From an uncultured Clostridia bacterium (GTDB lineage: Bacteria; Bacillota; Clostridia; Christensenellales; Borkfalkiaceae): a DNA stretch of 64,000 bases. Positions 36,001 through 43,613 of the stretch are shown piece by piece. Each line of letters opens with the position of its first letter. Positions within the stretch are counted from its first letter, which is position 1. Made by a program: the position numbers and the translations under genes. Below the pieces are notes generated by a model that did no database searches, was not told the origin of the DNA, and saw only the letters and a list, made by a program, of their open reading frames with translations. The DNA lies in assembly GCA_934254825.1 (NCBI GenBank), contig CAKQMB010000002.1, forward strand, positions 1-64,000, in the 5' to 3' direction.

Positions 36001-36939
36001 ACCGTATCCGATATTTCCAAGAACAAATACCTTACGATCGAATACGATTCGGGAGCGGCTTCTTACGAAGAAACTCAGCATAAGTCGCTTGTAATATCCT
36101 TTATGCTCAACGGAATTTACATGGACCTCGGTTCGTTCTGGGGAACAAACAATTACGAATACGTTGCGGACTATATGCTCATAAACGGCGTAAAGGTTTC
36201 CGATCTTATCGAACAGGGTAAGGTGACCCGTCTTTGCACATGGACGTCTCAGCTCGTAATCCACCTCGACACCTGCGAGCTTGTTCCCGCAACGTGGGTA
36301 GATAAGAGAGTAGATCCCACCGATCCCGACGATAACACCCTTCACTATATCGAAGGCGTTTCCAAAGTCGTTGAAACGGTTACGTTCCTTCCCGGCTTCC
36401 AGTGGTACACGACGAACGGCTCCGAAAACTGGGGTAACGGCTCCTTCAACGGCGCAACGCCTATCCCGGGCGCGGTTCTGAAAGAAAAGGTGGAAATCAC
36501 CAATTACGACGGACTCGGATGGAGAAGAGAACTTAAAAAGGACGAAAACGGAAATGTCGCGAGCGACGCTCTCACCGTAACTTCGCAACCCGACAAGACC
36601 GTTTATAAGGTCGGAGAAGCTCTCGACCTCAGAGGTATGGAAGTTCTCGCGAAATACGCGGACGGCGGCGAAGCTATCCTCAATCCTAATTACAGCCAGA
36701 CGAAAGGATATAACAGAAACGAAGTCGGCGAGCAGACGATAACTTACACCTATAACGGCGTTAAGGTAACGTTTACCGTCACCGTAACGGAAGACGGAGG
36801 AGACTCCGGTAATTCTTCCGGTTCCGACGGCGGAAGCTCGAAAGGTTGTTTCGGTTCCGTAGGCGCAAGCGGCGCAGCCGTTCTCGGCTTGGTTGCCGCG
36901 GCTGTAATCTGCTTTAAAAAGAAAAAAGAGAATTTATGA
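33043..36939 (+). CDS. giant surface protein: alternating unknown modules and Ig-like (Big_3-type) domains, C-terminal anchor
   Basis: A 1298-residue exported protein. The signal peptide ends near LFPTNAKA. I count about seven Ig-like domains of the Big_3 type, each with a pattern like APTKTVYEIGETFDPAGM then GEKTVTVSYGGKTVTQAITV. Between them are four copies of a ~100-residue module without a family I know, recognisable by LINGK or VTINGE, an Arg followed by an Ile/Leu-His strand, and an ending like TFLPGFQWYT. The C-terminus is a Gly/Ser linker, GCFGSVGASGAAV, a hydrophobic stretch and KKKKENL. Probably a cell-surface glycan-binding scaffold for the adjacent importer. Good GGAGG site. The next gene overlaps as ATGA. 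Confidence 0.75.
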   Translation: MIKKSAKKLSVAILALVFTAALVFGAIGLFPTNAKADGAKAPEEVLDLSKGPNDSIGQPNADAASNLIKFHFKGVNLSDGGFMEDSVVSDGVKIGDLILVDNGTENKTVSQWVADSGKRAFRIAVYGAGMYLQFENGVINRDDVKYVTFKAGFMLFQGTDGTAGDWVFTKTASTKVDGTEIASDIKLYVNRAANTFDYATDTLAVKSAPTKTVYEIGETFDPAGMVLEATTVTSGVKEIDVTSGMCSSVDLSSAGEKTVTVSYGGKTVTQAITVKAAEKTLTSIVYKSGSVSIEQNGAAGEMTISDLKITASYEGGETEEVDVTADMITVDPANVGVVKGKITYAVGVQTKTCEVDVTVTERTTAFDATNIYPIPLDGYYAGEDGGDRELSDSGISIWFTTNAGYGEEKAYTGLGEKWYDDDEDIHKIIKAHVLINGKTFDEFNNGGNDLTRFLVGWYGNGKYCLRIHVKTGFDIGSVQTITLLKGFQLYNTSLQPLGVPTPCDYTMEAVDKAGSSNKMLVRKTESVEIVTAPTKTAYYTDENFDVTGMTIKAVYTDGGYAIIPVKDRMVSCNFDAVSAASPVTVTYNGKTVTTNVAVSVRPVTLASIAVKDGGKLFLKQYSRVTRLTPDAKIVLTYSDDTTEEVELKIDMISGYANETVGDGTAVVTYQGKTCNINYTVSEYDGTSTISGIKYGLEQQYGKLDGISIEFTRTDNTGLKALWDVDKAVSAVFGKTNGDFVTINGETVTSLVAAKKVSRMWVYGVRFGFHIDDADFMAAVKNGAEICILPGFAWSTRSADAWGVSDKYGEYSIIENAVVTKPMYFCFKGGVSAKILESVTLKGEPKTDYYKNDVVNTSGISLEVVYKGLAKETVEITADMCEYDFSTSGTKTVTVNYEGKSVSFEVTVSDVKLTGIEIASAPTKKDYDFGIDNTLDTTGLVVKAVYDNGTKADIDVSSLTFEGFNSRAFGTQTITVKYGEFSKTFEITVSDISKNKYLTIEYDSGAASYEETQHKSLVISFMLNGIYMDLGSFWGTNNYEYVADYMLINGVKVSDLIEQGKVTRLCTWTSQLVIHLDTCELVPATWVDKRVDPTDPDDNTLHYIEGVSKVVETVTFLPGFQWYTTNGSENWGNGSFNGATPIPGAVLKEKVEITNYDGLGWRRELKKDENGNVASDALTVTSQPDKTVYKVGEALDLRGMEVLAKYADGGEAILNPNYSQTKGYNRNEVGEQTITYTYNGVKVTFTVTVTEDGGDSGNSSGSDGGSSKGCFGSVGASGAAVLGLVAAAVICFKKKKENL

Positions 36940-38807
36940 AAAATAAAATAAAAATAGCGAGCGGAATACTTGCGTTTTCGTTCGCCCTGACGGCTGCCGC
37001 CTCGTGCGGCGCCGACAGCGGCGGAAATTCCGACTCTGTGAACGATAACAACTCTGCTTACAGCGGCTACGACGAAAGTAAGCGCGTGGAAGACACGAGA
37101 AACATAACCGATCGGGAATATACCGTTTTAAACATTGTCGGAACGGACGATTACGGCAGAAAAATAGTCACCGTCGACGGGAAAAAGGACAACGAGAAAT
37201 ACGTCGGAATGTTTTTCTTCCTTACGCTCGGTCAGCACGCAAACCACAAGGGAATTTACGACATAAGCCAGATCACTCAGGACGGATTGGATCTCGACGC
37301 GTTCCAGTCCAACTCTCAGGCTTCGCCCGTGGGCGCGGCTCATTTCTGGGGCGAACCCGTTTTCGGGTATTACAATTCGACGGACGAGTGGGTTATCCGT
37401 AAGCAGATAGAAATGCTTACGATGGCGGGAATAGATTTCATCGTTCTCGACACGTCCAACGCCGTGCTTTACAAGCAGGTAACCGACGTTTTGTTCCCCG
37501 TTATGCTCGAATATAAAAATGCGGGCTGGAATGTTCCGAAAGTAATGTATTACATCGCGAACAACGATAACAAAAACACCGTTTATCCGGATTGCCTGCG
37601 CGAGGTCTACGATTATTTCTATTCGACCGATACTTATAAAGATTTGTGGTTCTGCCCCAACGGCAAGCCGCTTATCACTCGTCACGAGCTTGCAAGCGAC
37701 GACTTTTTGAAGACTTTCGATAACGGAAAGTATTACGATTTCTTCGAGTTCAAAACCCGTCAGTGGCCCATAAACGATTATTTCAAAGACGACGGCGCGT
37801 CCTGGATGGAATTCGAATATCCTCAGCGTCTGCACGACGACTGGATTTCGATTTCCGTCGCTCAGCATTACAGCGTTCGTTTCAGCGACACTATCGGAAC
37901 TCACGGCAGAGGTTATAACGAGGAGACGGGCGAAAACGACCACGAAAATTACGGCAAAGGTCTCAATTACCAGTCGCAGTGGGAAACGGCGTTCAAATAC
38001 GACAAAAACGGCTCGAACGTCAAGTATGCCTTTATAACCGGCTGGAACGAGTGGGTTGCCGAAAAAATGAGAGACTCCACGGGAGTTTATTTCACGGTCG
38101 ATCAGTTCAACGAGGAGTATTCGAGAGATATCGAGCCTTGCGTGAACGAAAAAGTGGCGGATAATTTCTATATGCAGACTATCCGCAACGTAAAAGCTTT
38201 CAATTACAGCGAAGCCAAGCATTACGTTTACCCGAAAACGACGGTGGATATGACCCGTGACGGCGAAGAATGGAACGATATACGCGCTTACGTCGATTTC
38301 ACGAACGATTGCAAGGATCGCGACGCGTTCGCTATGGTCAAAACTTTGAAATATACCGATAATTCGGGCAGAAACGATATCGAGACCGTCAAGGTCGCGA
38401 GAGACGACGAATATCTCTATTTCCGCGTCACGACCAAAGACGATATAACGTCTTATACGGACGGCGACGAGAAGTGGATGAATATACTTCTTAAAACCGA
38501 TAACGGAACGTCTCTCTGGAACGGATATAATTACGTTTTGAACCGCTCCGTATCGGGAGACAAAACGACGATCATGAAAGCTTCGAAGAACGGGAAATCG
38601 CTCGAAAAATGCGGCGAGGGAGAAGTTAAGGTTTACGGCAAAACGATGCTTGTCAAAGTCGCGCTTAAAGATCTCGGACTTTCTTCCGACAACTATCATA
38701 TAGAATTCAAGGTCGCGGATAACGTTGCGGCGTACGACCACGTCGAGCTTTACCGCTCGGGCGACGTTGCGCCTATCGGCAGACTGAACTATTCTTACGG
38801 ATATTAA
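36936..38807 (+). CDS. GH71/GH99-like glycosidase lipoprotein with C-terminal binding domain
   Basis: A 623-residue lipoprotein (lipobox AASC, Cys24). Residues about 65-420 look like a GH71/GH99-type (beta/alpha)8 barrel: VGMFFFLTLGQHANHKGIYD, MLTMAGIDFIVLDTSNAVLY, GKPLITRHEL and YAFITGWNEWVAEKM, where the GWNEW segment carries a candidate catalytic Glu. The last ~170 residues resemble a CBM9/DOMON-like domain (VKVARDDEYLYFRVTTKDDI). It likely cleaves polysaccharide at the cell surface. It is translationally coupled (ATGA) to the giant surface protein, which suggests they work together. Exact family uncertain. Confidence 0.65.
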   Translation: MKNKIKIASGILAFSFALTAAASCGADSGGNSDSVNDNNSAYSGYDESKRVEDTRNITDREYTVLNIVGTDDYGRKIVTVDGKKDNEKYVGMFFFLTLGQHANHKGIYDISQITQDGLDLDAFQSNSQASPVGAAHFWGEPVFGYYNSTDEWVIRKQIEMLTMAGIDFIVLDTSNAVLYKQVTDVLFPVMLEYKNAGWNVPKVMYYIANNDNKNTVYPDCLREVYDYFYSTDTYKDLWFCPNGKPLITRHELASDDFLKTFDNGKYYDFFEFKTRQWPINDYFKDDGASWMEFEYPQRLHDDWISISVAQHYSVRFSDTIGTHGRGYNEETGENDHENYGKGLNYQSQWETAFKYDKNGSNVKYAFITGWNEWVAEKMRDSTGVYFTVDQFNEEYSRDIEPCVNEKVADNFYMQTIRNVKAFNYSEAKHYVYPKTTVDMTRDGEEWNDIRAYVDFTNDCKDRDAFAMVKTLKYTDNSGRNDIETVKVARDDEYLYFRVTTKDDITSYTDGDEKWMNILLKTDNGTSLWNGYNYVLNRSVSGDKTTIMKASKNGKSLEKCGEGEVKVYGKTMLVKVALKDLGLSSDNYHIEFKVADNVAAYDHVELYRSGDVAPIGRLNYSYGY

Positions 38808-38822
38808 ACTATTAAACTATTG

Positions 38823-38862
38823 CGGCTGTTTCCCGCCCTGCGGGGCGGGAAACAGCCGGTTT
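38823..38862 (+). terminator. strong intercistronic hairpin
   Basis: A 16-bp perfect stem CGGCTGTTTCCCGCCC with its complement, 4-nt loop TGCG, but only GGTTTAAATAAA behind it. It may be a weak terminator or an mRNA-stabilising hairpin inside the operon. Confidence 0.5.
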
Positions 38863-38873
38863 AAATAAAAGAT

Positions 38874-39668
38874 ATGAAAACGAAAATAATTTCTATTTTG
38901 ATGCTTATTGTTATGCTTTTTGCTTTTTCTTCCTGCTATTCGGGCGGAAATTCGACGAGCGGGAGTTCCGACGGCGCAAGCGCGAGCGAAAGCGTGCGCA
39001 AACCCGAAGGGTATTATTATACCGCGATTTTAGGCGACAGCCTGACCGATAAAGGCGTGTACAGCGATCTTATCACCACGCATTATACCGATTATCTTTA
39101 CGAAAACTGCGCGTTTATCGAGAATATTCAAAATCTCGGTTATGCAGGCTCGTGTATTGCAGGGTTACCCGATAAAGCCGGTAAAATGAGTCCTTCGTTT
39201 ATCGAGAGATGCGATCAGATATCGGAAGAGGCAAATCTCGTGATAATTTTCGGGGGGACGAACGATTACGGCATAGGCTCGTCCACTCTTCCCAATCCTT
39301 TGGGGGCTTACGGCGACGAGTCGCCCGAAACGTTTTACGGCGGACTTAAAACTCTTATCGACGAAATAGAAAAGGCTCATTCCGAGGCGAAAATTATTTT
39401 CGTTACGCCCATTTACAGAAAAGATCAGGAATTAAACGGACTTAAAAACGAAAATATGTACGGGTTCGGTTTGGGGGATTACGCGGCGGCGATAAAGGAC
39501 ACTTGCGAAAAACGGAATATAAGCTGTATAGACGCTTTTAACGAGCTTACCGAAATCAACGCTTGGACTTACGAAAATTATGAAGTAGACGGTTTGCATT
39601 TAAACAACGACGGAAATATCCTTTTAGGGCAGTTCCTCGCGAAAAAATTGGCGGAAATTTTAGACTGA
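38874..39668 (+). CDS. secreted SGNH-family esterase lipoprotein
   Basis: A 264-residue lipoprotein (lipobox AFSSC, Cys21) with an SGNH hydrolase domain. YTAILGDSLTDKGV holds nucleophile Ser56; IIFGGTNDYGIG gives the Gly and Asn of the oxyanion hole; VDGLHLNNDG gives Asp and His. By position it could remove acetyl groups from plant polysaccharide before cleavage. It is the second SGNH protein in the window, and unlike that at 27139 it is exported. Confidence 0.85.
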   Translation: MKTKIISILMLIVMLFAFSSCYSGGNSTSGSSDGASASESVRKPEGYYYTAILGDSLTDKGVYSDLITTHYTDYLYENCAFIENIQNLGYAGSCIAGLPDKAGKMSPSFIERCDQISEEANLVIIFGGTNDYGIGSSTLPNPLGAYGDESPETFYGGLKTLIDEIEKAHSEAKIIFVTPIYRKDQELNGLKNENMYGFGLGDYAAAIKDTCEKRNISCIDAFNELTEINAWTYENYEVDGLHLNNDGNILLGQFLAKKLAEILD

Positions 39669-39698
39669 AATCTTACGCCGAAAGGAAAATAAACTTAT

Positions 39699-41951
39699 AT
39701 GGATTACAAATTTGACGAAAAGAAAGGTATTTTCACCCTTTATAACCCCGAAACGGGAAAGGATTGGAGCAATCATTTTTTCAACGATTTAAGCTATATC
39801 TGCTCCGTGACCCACTTCGGCGCGACTTATTCGAGGTACGTCGATAAAAACTCCGTTCAGGTAACGTTCAACTGTCCGCTCAGCTCTTATCTTTATCTGA
39901 GAGACGCGGAAAGCAAAAAATATTGGAATATCGCGGGTTATCCCGCTTTAAATAAGGTGAACGGCTACAAGTGCGAACACGGTCAGCAGTTCACGAGGAT
40001 TTCTTCCTCGGCGCATAAAATCAAAGGTTCGATAACTTACGCTATCGCGCCTTTCGACACGAGAGAGATATGGAAAGTCACGCTCGTCAATGAGGACAAA
40101 AAAGAGCGGTTAATCGACTTATTGCCCGTCTTAGCGTTCGATCTTAACGGATTTGCCCAACCCGTTTATTACAGTTCGGTAACGACTTCCTTTACCGAAT
40201 TCGTGGAAAAAGCAAACGCCGTTTTCAACGAAAATCACGATCCGTATCGCCCGCACGAGCTTTCCTCGGGCTATATTATGTCGAGCGAACCCGTATTTTC
40301 TTACGACGGAAATTACGAGAAGTTCATCGGCACGATGGGTACGCAGACAAAACCCTATATTCTCGAACACGGTCTCGATTGCACGAAATCGACGGCAACC
40401 GTGAGAACGCGCGGCGGAATTTTGCAAAACCGCATAAAACTTGCCGCGGGCGAAAGCAAAACCGTTTATTTCGTTATGGGGCTTATCGAAAGCAAGGAAA
40501 AGCTTATTTCCCGCCGCGACGAACTTATAAACGAATGCGAAAGCATTGTGGATAACGCCGTGAACGGAGAAGCGAGATTCGGAAATTTAAGAACGAAATG
40601 CCCCGAACCGCAGTTTAACCGTATTCTCAACTTCTGGGCGGAACATCAGGTCTCATACTGTATGCTCGGCAAAAAAGCCGTGAGAGACAACGCTCAGCTC
40701 GGCATGGCAATGCTCAATTTCAATCTTCCGCTTGCCAAAAAGACGATAAACGAATGCGTGGCGCATCAGTATAAGGACGGTCACGCCGTGCTTACCTGGT
40801 ACCCGTATCTCGAACCGAATATTTATTCCGACCCGTCGGCGTGGATGATTTACGCCGCTTGCGGATACGTTAAAGAATCGGGCGATTTCGATTATCTGAA
40901 AACCGAACTCGATTATCTTGACGGCGGCAAAGCCACCGTTTACGAACACCTTAAACAGGCTATAAAATGGTTTGAAAGAAAGGATAATTACGGCGCGAAC
41001 GGACTTCCGCGTATTCATCACGCCGACTGGAACGACGCGCTCAATATTCCCGACGATAAAGCGGAGTCCGTTTTAATGGCTATGCTTATTTGCAGAGCGT
41101 ACGACGAAATGGCGGAGCTTGCGGGTTATACAGGCGACGAAGCTTACGCGAAGAAGCTTAAAAGAAGCAAGGCGAAACTTGCGAAAGTTACCAACGAAAA
41201 GGCGTTCAACGGCGATTATTACGTCCGCGCGTTCTCGAAATTCGGGGTTGTTGGCGATAAAACTTGCGACGGCGGAAAGATTTACGTCAACCCGCAAAGC
41301 TGGTCTGTTCTTTCGGGAGTGTGTCCGAAGGACAGGCTCGAAAAAGTCGTCGCGGCGATGGACTCCGCCGAAACGAACGAAGGTATTCCGATGTGCGTTC
41401 CCGCTTATAAAGAATACGACGAAACCGTCGGCAGAATGAGCGGAATGCTTCCCGGAGTTTACGAAAACGGCGGTATTTATAACCACGCGGGTTGTTTTAA
41501 AGTTATGGCGGACTGCAAGCTTAAACGCGGCGACAACGCGGTGAACGCTCTTAAAAAAATCGCGCCCGACGGCAAGTATAACCCGTCGAAGATCACCACG
41601 ACAGAGCCGTACGTTTTCACCAACTGCTATCTTAAACACCCCTCGGTCGATATGCAGGTCGGGTTCTCGTGGCAGACGGGAACTTCCGCCTGGGGACTTA
41701 TGTGTTATTACGAAGGTATCTTAGGCTTGGAACGCGGTTACGACGGATTGCATATAAATCCCGCGCTTCCGAAAGATTGGAAAACCTGCGAAGCCGAGAG
41801 AAATTACCGCGGCAATCGCCTGCATATAAAATTCGTCAACAAAGGCGGGGATAAGGTTCGCCTTACCGTCGACGGGAAGAGAATAAAAGGAAACGTCGTG
41901 CCGCTTTTTAACGACAACGACGAACATTTTATAAAAGCGGAGCTTTACTGA
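39699..41951 (+). CDS. GH94 glycoside phosphorylase (cellobiose-phosphorylase family)
   Basis: A 750-residue cytoplasmic enzyme. GH94 enzymes split beta-glucosidic disaccharides with phosphate to give a sugar 1-phosphate. Visible features are the N-terminal beta domain (FGATYSRY, WNIAGYP), an (alpha/alpha)6 barrel and the motif HHADWNDALN at about residues 440-449, which contains the family's general acid. NPQSWSVLSG and GGIYNHAGCFKVMADC are also typical. The acceptor sugar cannot be told from sequence; the neighbouring rhamnosidases leave an acidic or rhamnosyl disaccharide possible. It saves ATP compared with hydrolysis. Confidence 0.85.
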   Translation: MDYKFDEKKGIFTLYNPETGKDWSNHFFNDLSYICSVTHFGATYSRYVDKNSVQVTFNCPLSSYLYLRDAESKKYWNIAGYPALNKVNGYKCEHGQQFTRISSSAHKIKGSITYAIAPFDTREIWKVTLVNEDKKERLIDLLPVLAFDLNGFAQPVYYSSVTTSFTEFVEKANAVFNENHDPYRPHELSSGYIMSSEPVFSYDGNYEKFIGTMGTQTKPYILEHGLDCTKSTATVRTRGGILQNRIKLAAGESKTVYFVMGLIESKEKLISRRDELINECESIVDNAVNGEARFGNLRTKCPEPQFNRILNFWAEHQVSYCMLGKKAVRDNAQLGMAMLNFNLPLAKKTINECVAHQYKDGHAVLTWYPYLEPNIYSDPSAWMIYAACGYVKESGDFDYLKTELDYLDGGKATVYEHLKQAIKWFERKDNYGANGLPRIHHADWNDALNIPDDKAESVLMAMLICRAYDEMAELAGYTGDEAYAKKLKRSKAKLAKVTNEKAFNGDYYVRAFSKFGVVGDKTCDGGKIYVNPQSWSVLSGVCPKDRLEKVVAAMDSAETNEGIPMCVPAYKEYDETVGRMSGMLPGVYENGGIYNHAGCFKVMADCKLKRGDNAVNALKKIAPDGKYNPSKITTTEPYVFTNCYLKHPSVDMQVGFSWQTGTSAWGLMCYYEGILGLERGYDGLHINPALPKDWKTCEAERNYRGNRLHIKFVNKGGDKVRLTVDGKRIKGNVVPLFNDNDEHFIKAELY

Positions 41952-41952
41952 T

Positions 41953-42681
41953 ATGCCGGGAAAATATCTCGTTATAAGTATCGACGACGGAACGACGCAG
42001 GACGAACGGGTTATTTCCGTTTTTAAAAAATACGGAATAAAAGCAACGTTCAACATAAACACGGGCGTTTTGGGAAAGCTCGAAACGCTCCCGATTTCGT
42101 GTTTCGACGGCGCGCTGCTTCATCACGATATTGTAACCGAAAAACAGCTGTTAAACGGCTTATACGAGGGTTTCGAGGTTGCGTGCCATACAAGAACGCA
42201 CCCGATGCTCATAGGTCTCGACGAGGAAAATCTGCGCCGCGAGATACTCGGCAACTTCGACGATATAGCCCGCCTTTGCGGGTGCGAGCCGAAAGGGATC
42301 GCTTACCCCGGGGCTATGCCGAACGTAGACGATAACGTTATAAACTTTATAAAAAACGACGGCAGAATTTTATACGGGAGAACGATTGACGAAACGCTCG
42401 GGTTTACGTTTCCGACCGATTTTTACAGGTGGAATCCCACTTGTCAGTTCCGCGGCGAAAACCTTTTGCCGACGACCGAAAAATTCCTGTCGGAAAAACC
42501 GCGCGGCGAAGATCTGTTGTTTTTCGTATGGGGACATTCTTACGAGTTCGACTTGGAGCGCGGCGCATGGGATAAACTCGAATTGTTCTGCAAAAAAATG
42601 TCCGAAGCTTGTCTTTCGGGCGACGTTATCTGTTTAACGTGCGAGGATTTTTACAAGAAGTTCGGTCGGGGTGGAGTATGA
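41953..42681 (+). CDS. cytoplasmic polysaccharide deacetylase-family protein
   Basis: A 242-residue protein with the NodB fold. ISIDDGTTQDERV gives D11-D12 of motif 1 and VACHTRTHPML gives H79 and H83 of the metal site; IAYPGAMPN matches motif 3. No signal peptide, so it should deacetylate an imported oligosaccharide, unlike its exported paralogue next door. It starts 1 nt after the GH94 gene and overlaps the next gene (ATGA), making these three a tight unit. Confidence 0.8.
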   Translation: MPGKYLVISIDDGTTQDERVISVFKKYGIKATFNINTGVLGKLETLPISCFDGALLHHDIVTEKQLLNGLYEGFEVACHTRTHPMLIGLDEENLRREILGNFDDIARLCGCEPKGIAYPGAMPNVDDNVINFIKNDGRILYGRTIDETLGFTFPTDFYRWNPTCQFRGENLLPTTEKFLSEKPRGEDLLFFVWGHSYEFDLERGAWDKLELFCKKMSEACLSGDVICLTCEDFYKKFGRGGV

Positions 42682-43526
42682 AAAGATTTGCGGCGGCTTT
42701 ATTGGCGGCGATAACGGTTCTGACTTTCGCGGGGTGCGCGGGGAATTCCTCGGGCGGACGCGAAACGGCAAAACAAAGCGGAAATTCCGCGACAGAGGGA
42801 GAAAGCGTGACGAAAACTTACAAAAAATATTTTACTCTCAGTTTGGACGACGGAACGACCGAAGACGAAAAGATGATCGAACTTCTGAAAAAGTACGGGA
42901 TAAAAGCGTCGTTTTGCATAAACACGGGGCTTATGGACGGTAACGACGTTATAGAAGTTGCGGGAAATTGGCGGAGAATGGCGTTCGACTACGCGAAAGA
43001 AAACAAAGTTTACGAGGGTTTCGACGTCATCTCGCACGGTTTCGGACATAAAGAACTTACTTTTTTATCGGACGACGAAATAATTTCGGAGATAAAAAAC
43101 GACGCGGAAAAAATCAGGGAACTTACGGGCGTTTCGCCCGTCGGGTTTGCTTATCCCGGCGGCACGGCGTACTATAACGGTTATATAACGAGCGTGATGT
43201 TGTCGTCGACGGATATACGTTTCGCGAGGGACACGAACGATACTTTTTCGTTCCGCCTTCCCGATAATTTCATGGCGTGGAATCCGACGTGCAGTATTTT
43301 GGATAACAGGCTTTTTTCCGTCGCGGAGGAATTCATAAACGCCGAACCGACCGAGGACATGCTTTTTTACGCTTGGGATCACCCCTGGGCGATAACCGCT
43401 TACAATGCGTGGGATAAAACGGAAAGGCTCTTTAAAATGCTTTCGGAATGCGAAGATATAGTTTTTGTTACGAACACCGGATTTTATAATTTATTCAAGG
43501 ATAAAATACCGTCCGAGCCTGTTTGA
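42678..43526 (+). CDS. polysaccharide deacetylase-family lipoprotein
   Basis: A 282-residue lipoprotein: MKRFAAALLAAITVLTFAGC gives lipidated Cys20. The NodB motifs are LSLDDGTTEDEKM, VISHGFGHKEL and FAYPGGTAYYN. It is clearly paralogous to the upstream gene (both have DDGTT.DE, YGIKA.F, NTG, and WNPTC). I chose the ATG at 42678, overlapping the preceding stop, because it gives a perfect lipoprotein signal; the frame is open further upstream without one. Probably removes acetyl or N-acetyl groups from polysaccharide outside the cell. Confidence 0.85.
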   Translation: MKRFAAALLAAITVLTFAGCAGNSSGGRETAKQSGNSATEGESVTKTYKKYFTLSLDDGTTEDEKMIELLKKYGIKASFCINTGLMDGNDVIEVAGNWRRMAFDYAKENKVYEGFDVISHGFGHKELTFLSDDEIISEIKNDAEKIRELTGVSPVGFAYPGGTAYYNGYITSVMLSSTDIRFARDTNDTFSFRLPDNFMAWNPTCSILDNRLFSVAEEFINAEPTEDMLFYAWDHPWAITAYNAWDKTERLFKMLSECEDIVFVTNTGFYNLFKDKIPSEPV

Positions 43527-43556
43527 TAAATTTTTAATCGAAACAAAAACAAGCCG

Positions 43557-43571
43557 TTAATCGGCTTATAG
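43557..43571 (+). repeat. 3'-end motif TTAATCGGCTTATAG, copy 2
   Basis: Lies 31 nt after the deacetylase stop, same strand. With its flanks it also makes a small hairpin, AAGCCG and CGGCTT. One of five copies of this motif in the window. Confidence 0.6.
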
Positions 43572-43613
43572 GCAGGCTTTTCAGGTTAAAACACATAAAA
43601 TAAGGAGAAAAAG

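Noticed and set aside
33055..36588. 1177-residue minus-strand open frame opposite the giant surface protein
   Set aside because: A mirror of strong plus-strand codon bias; no ribosome site, no family resemblance, Arg/Phe/Val-rich nonsense composition. Many similar antisense frames in the window were dropped for the same reason.
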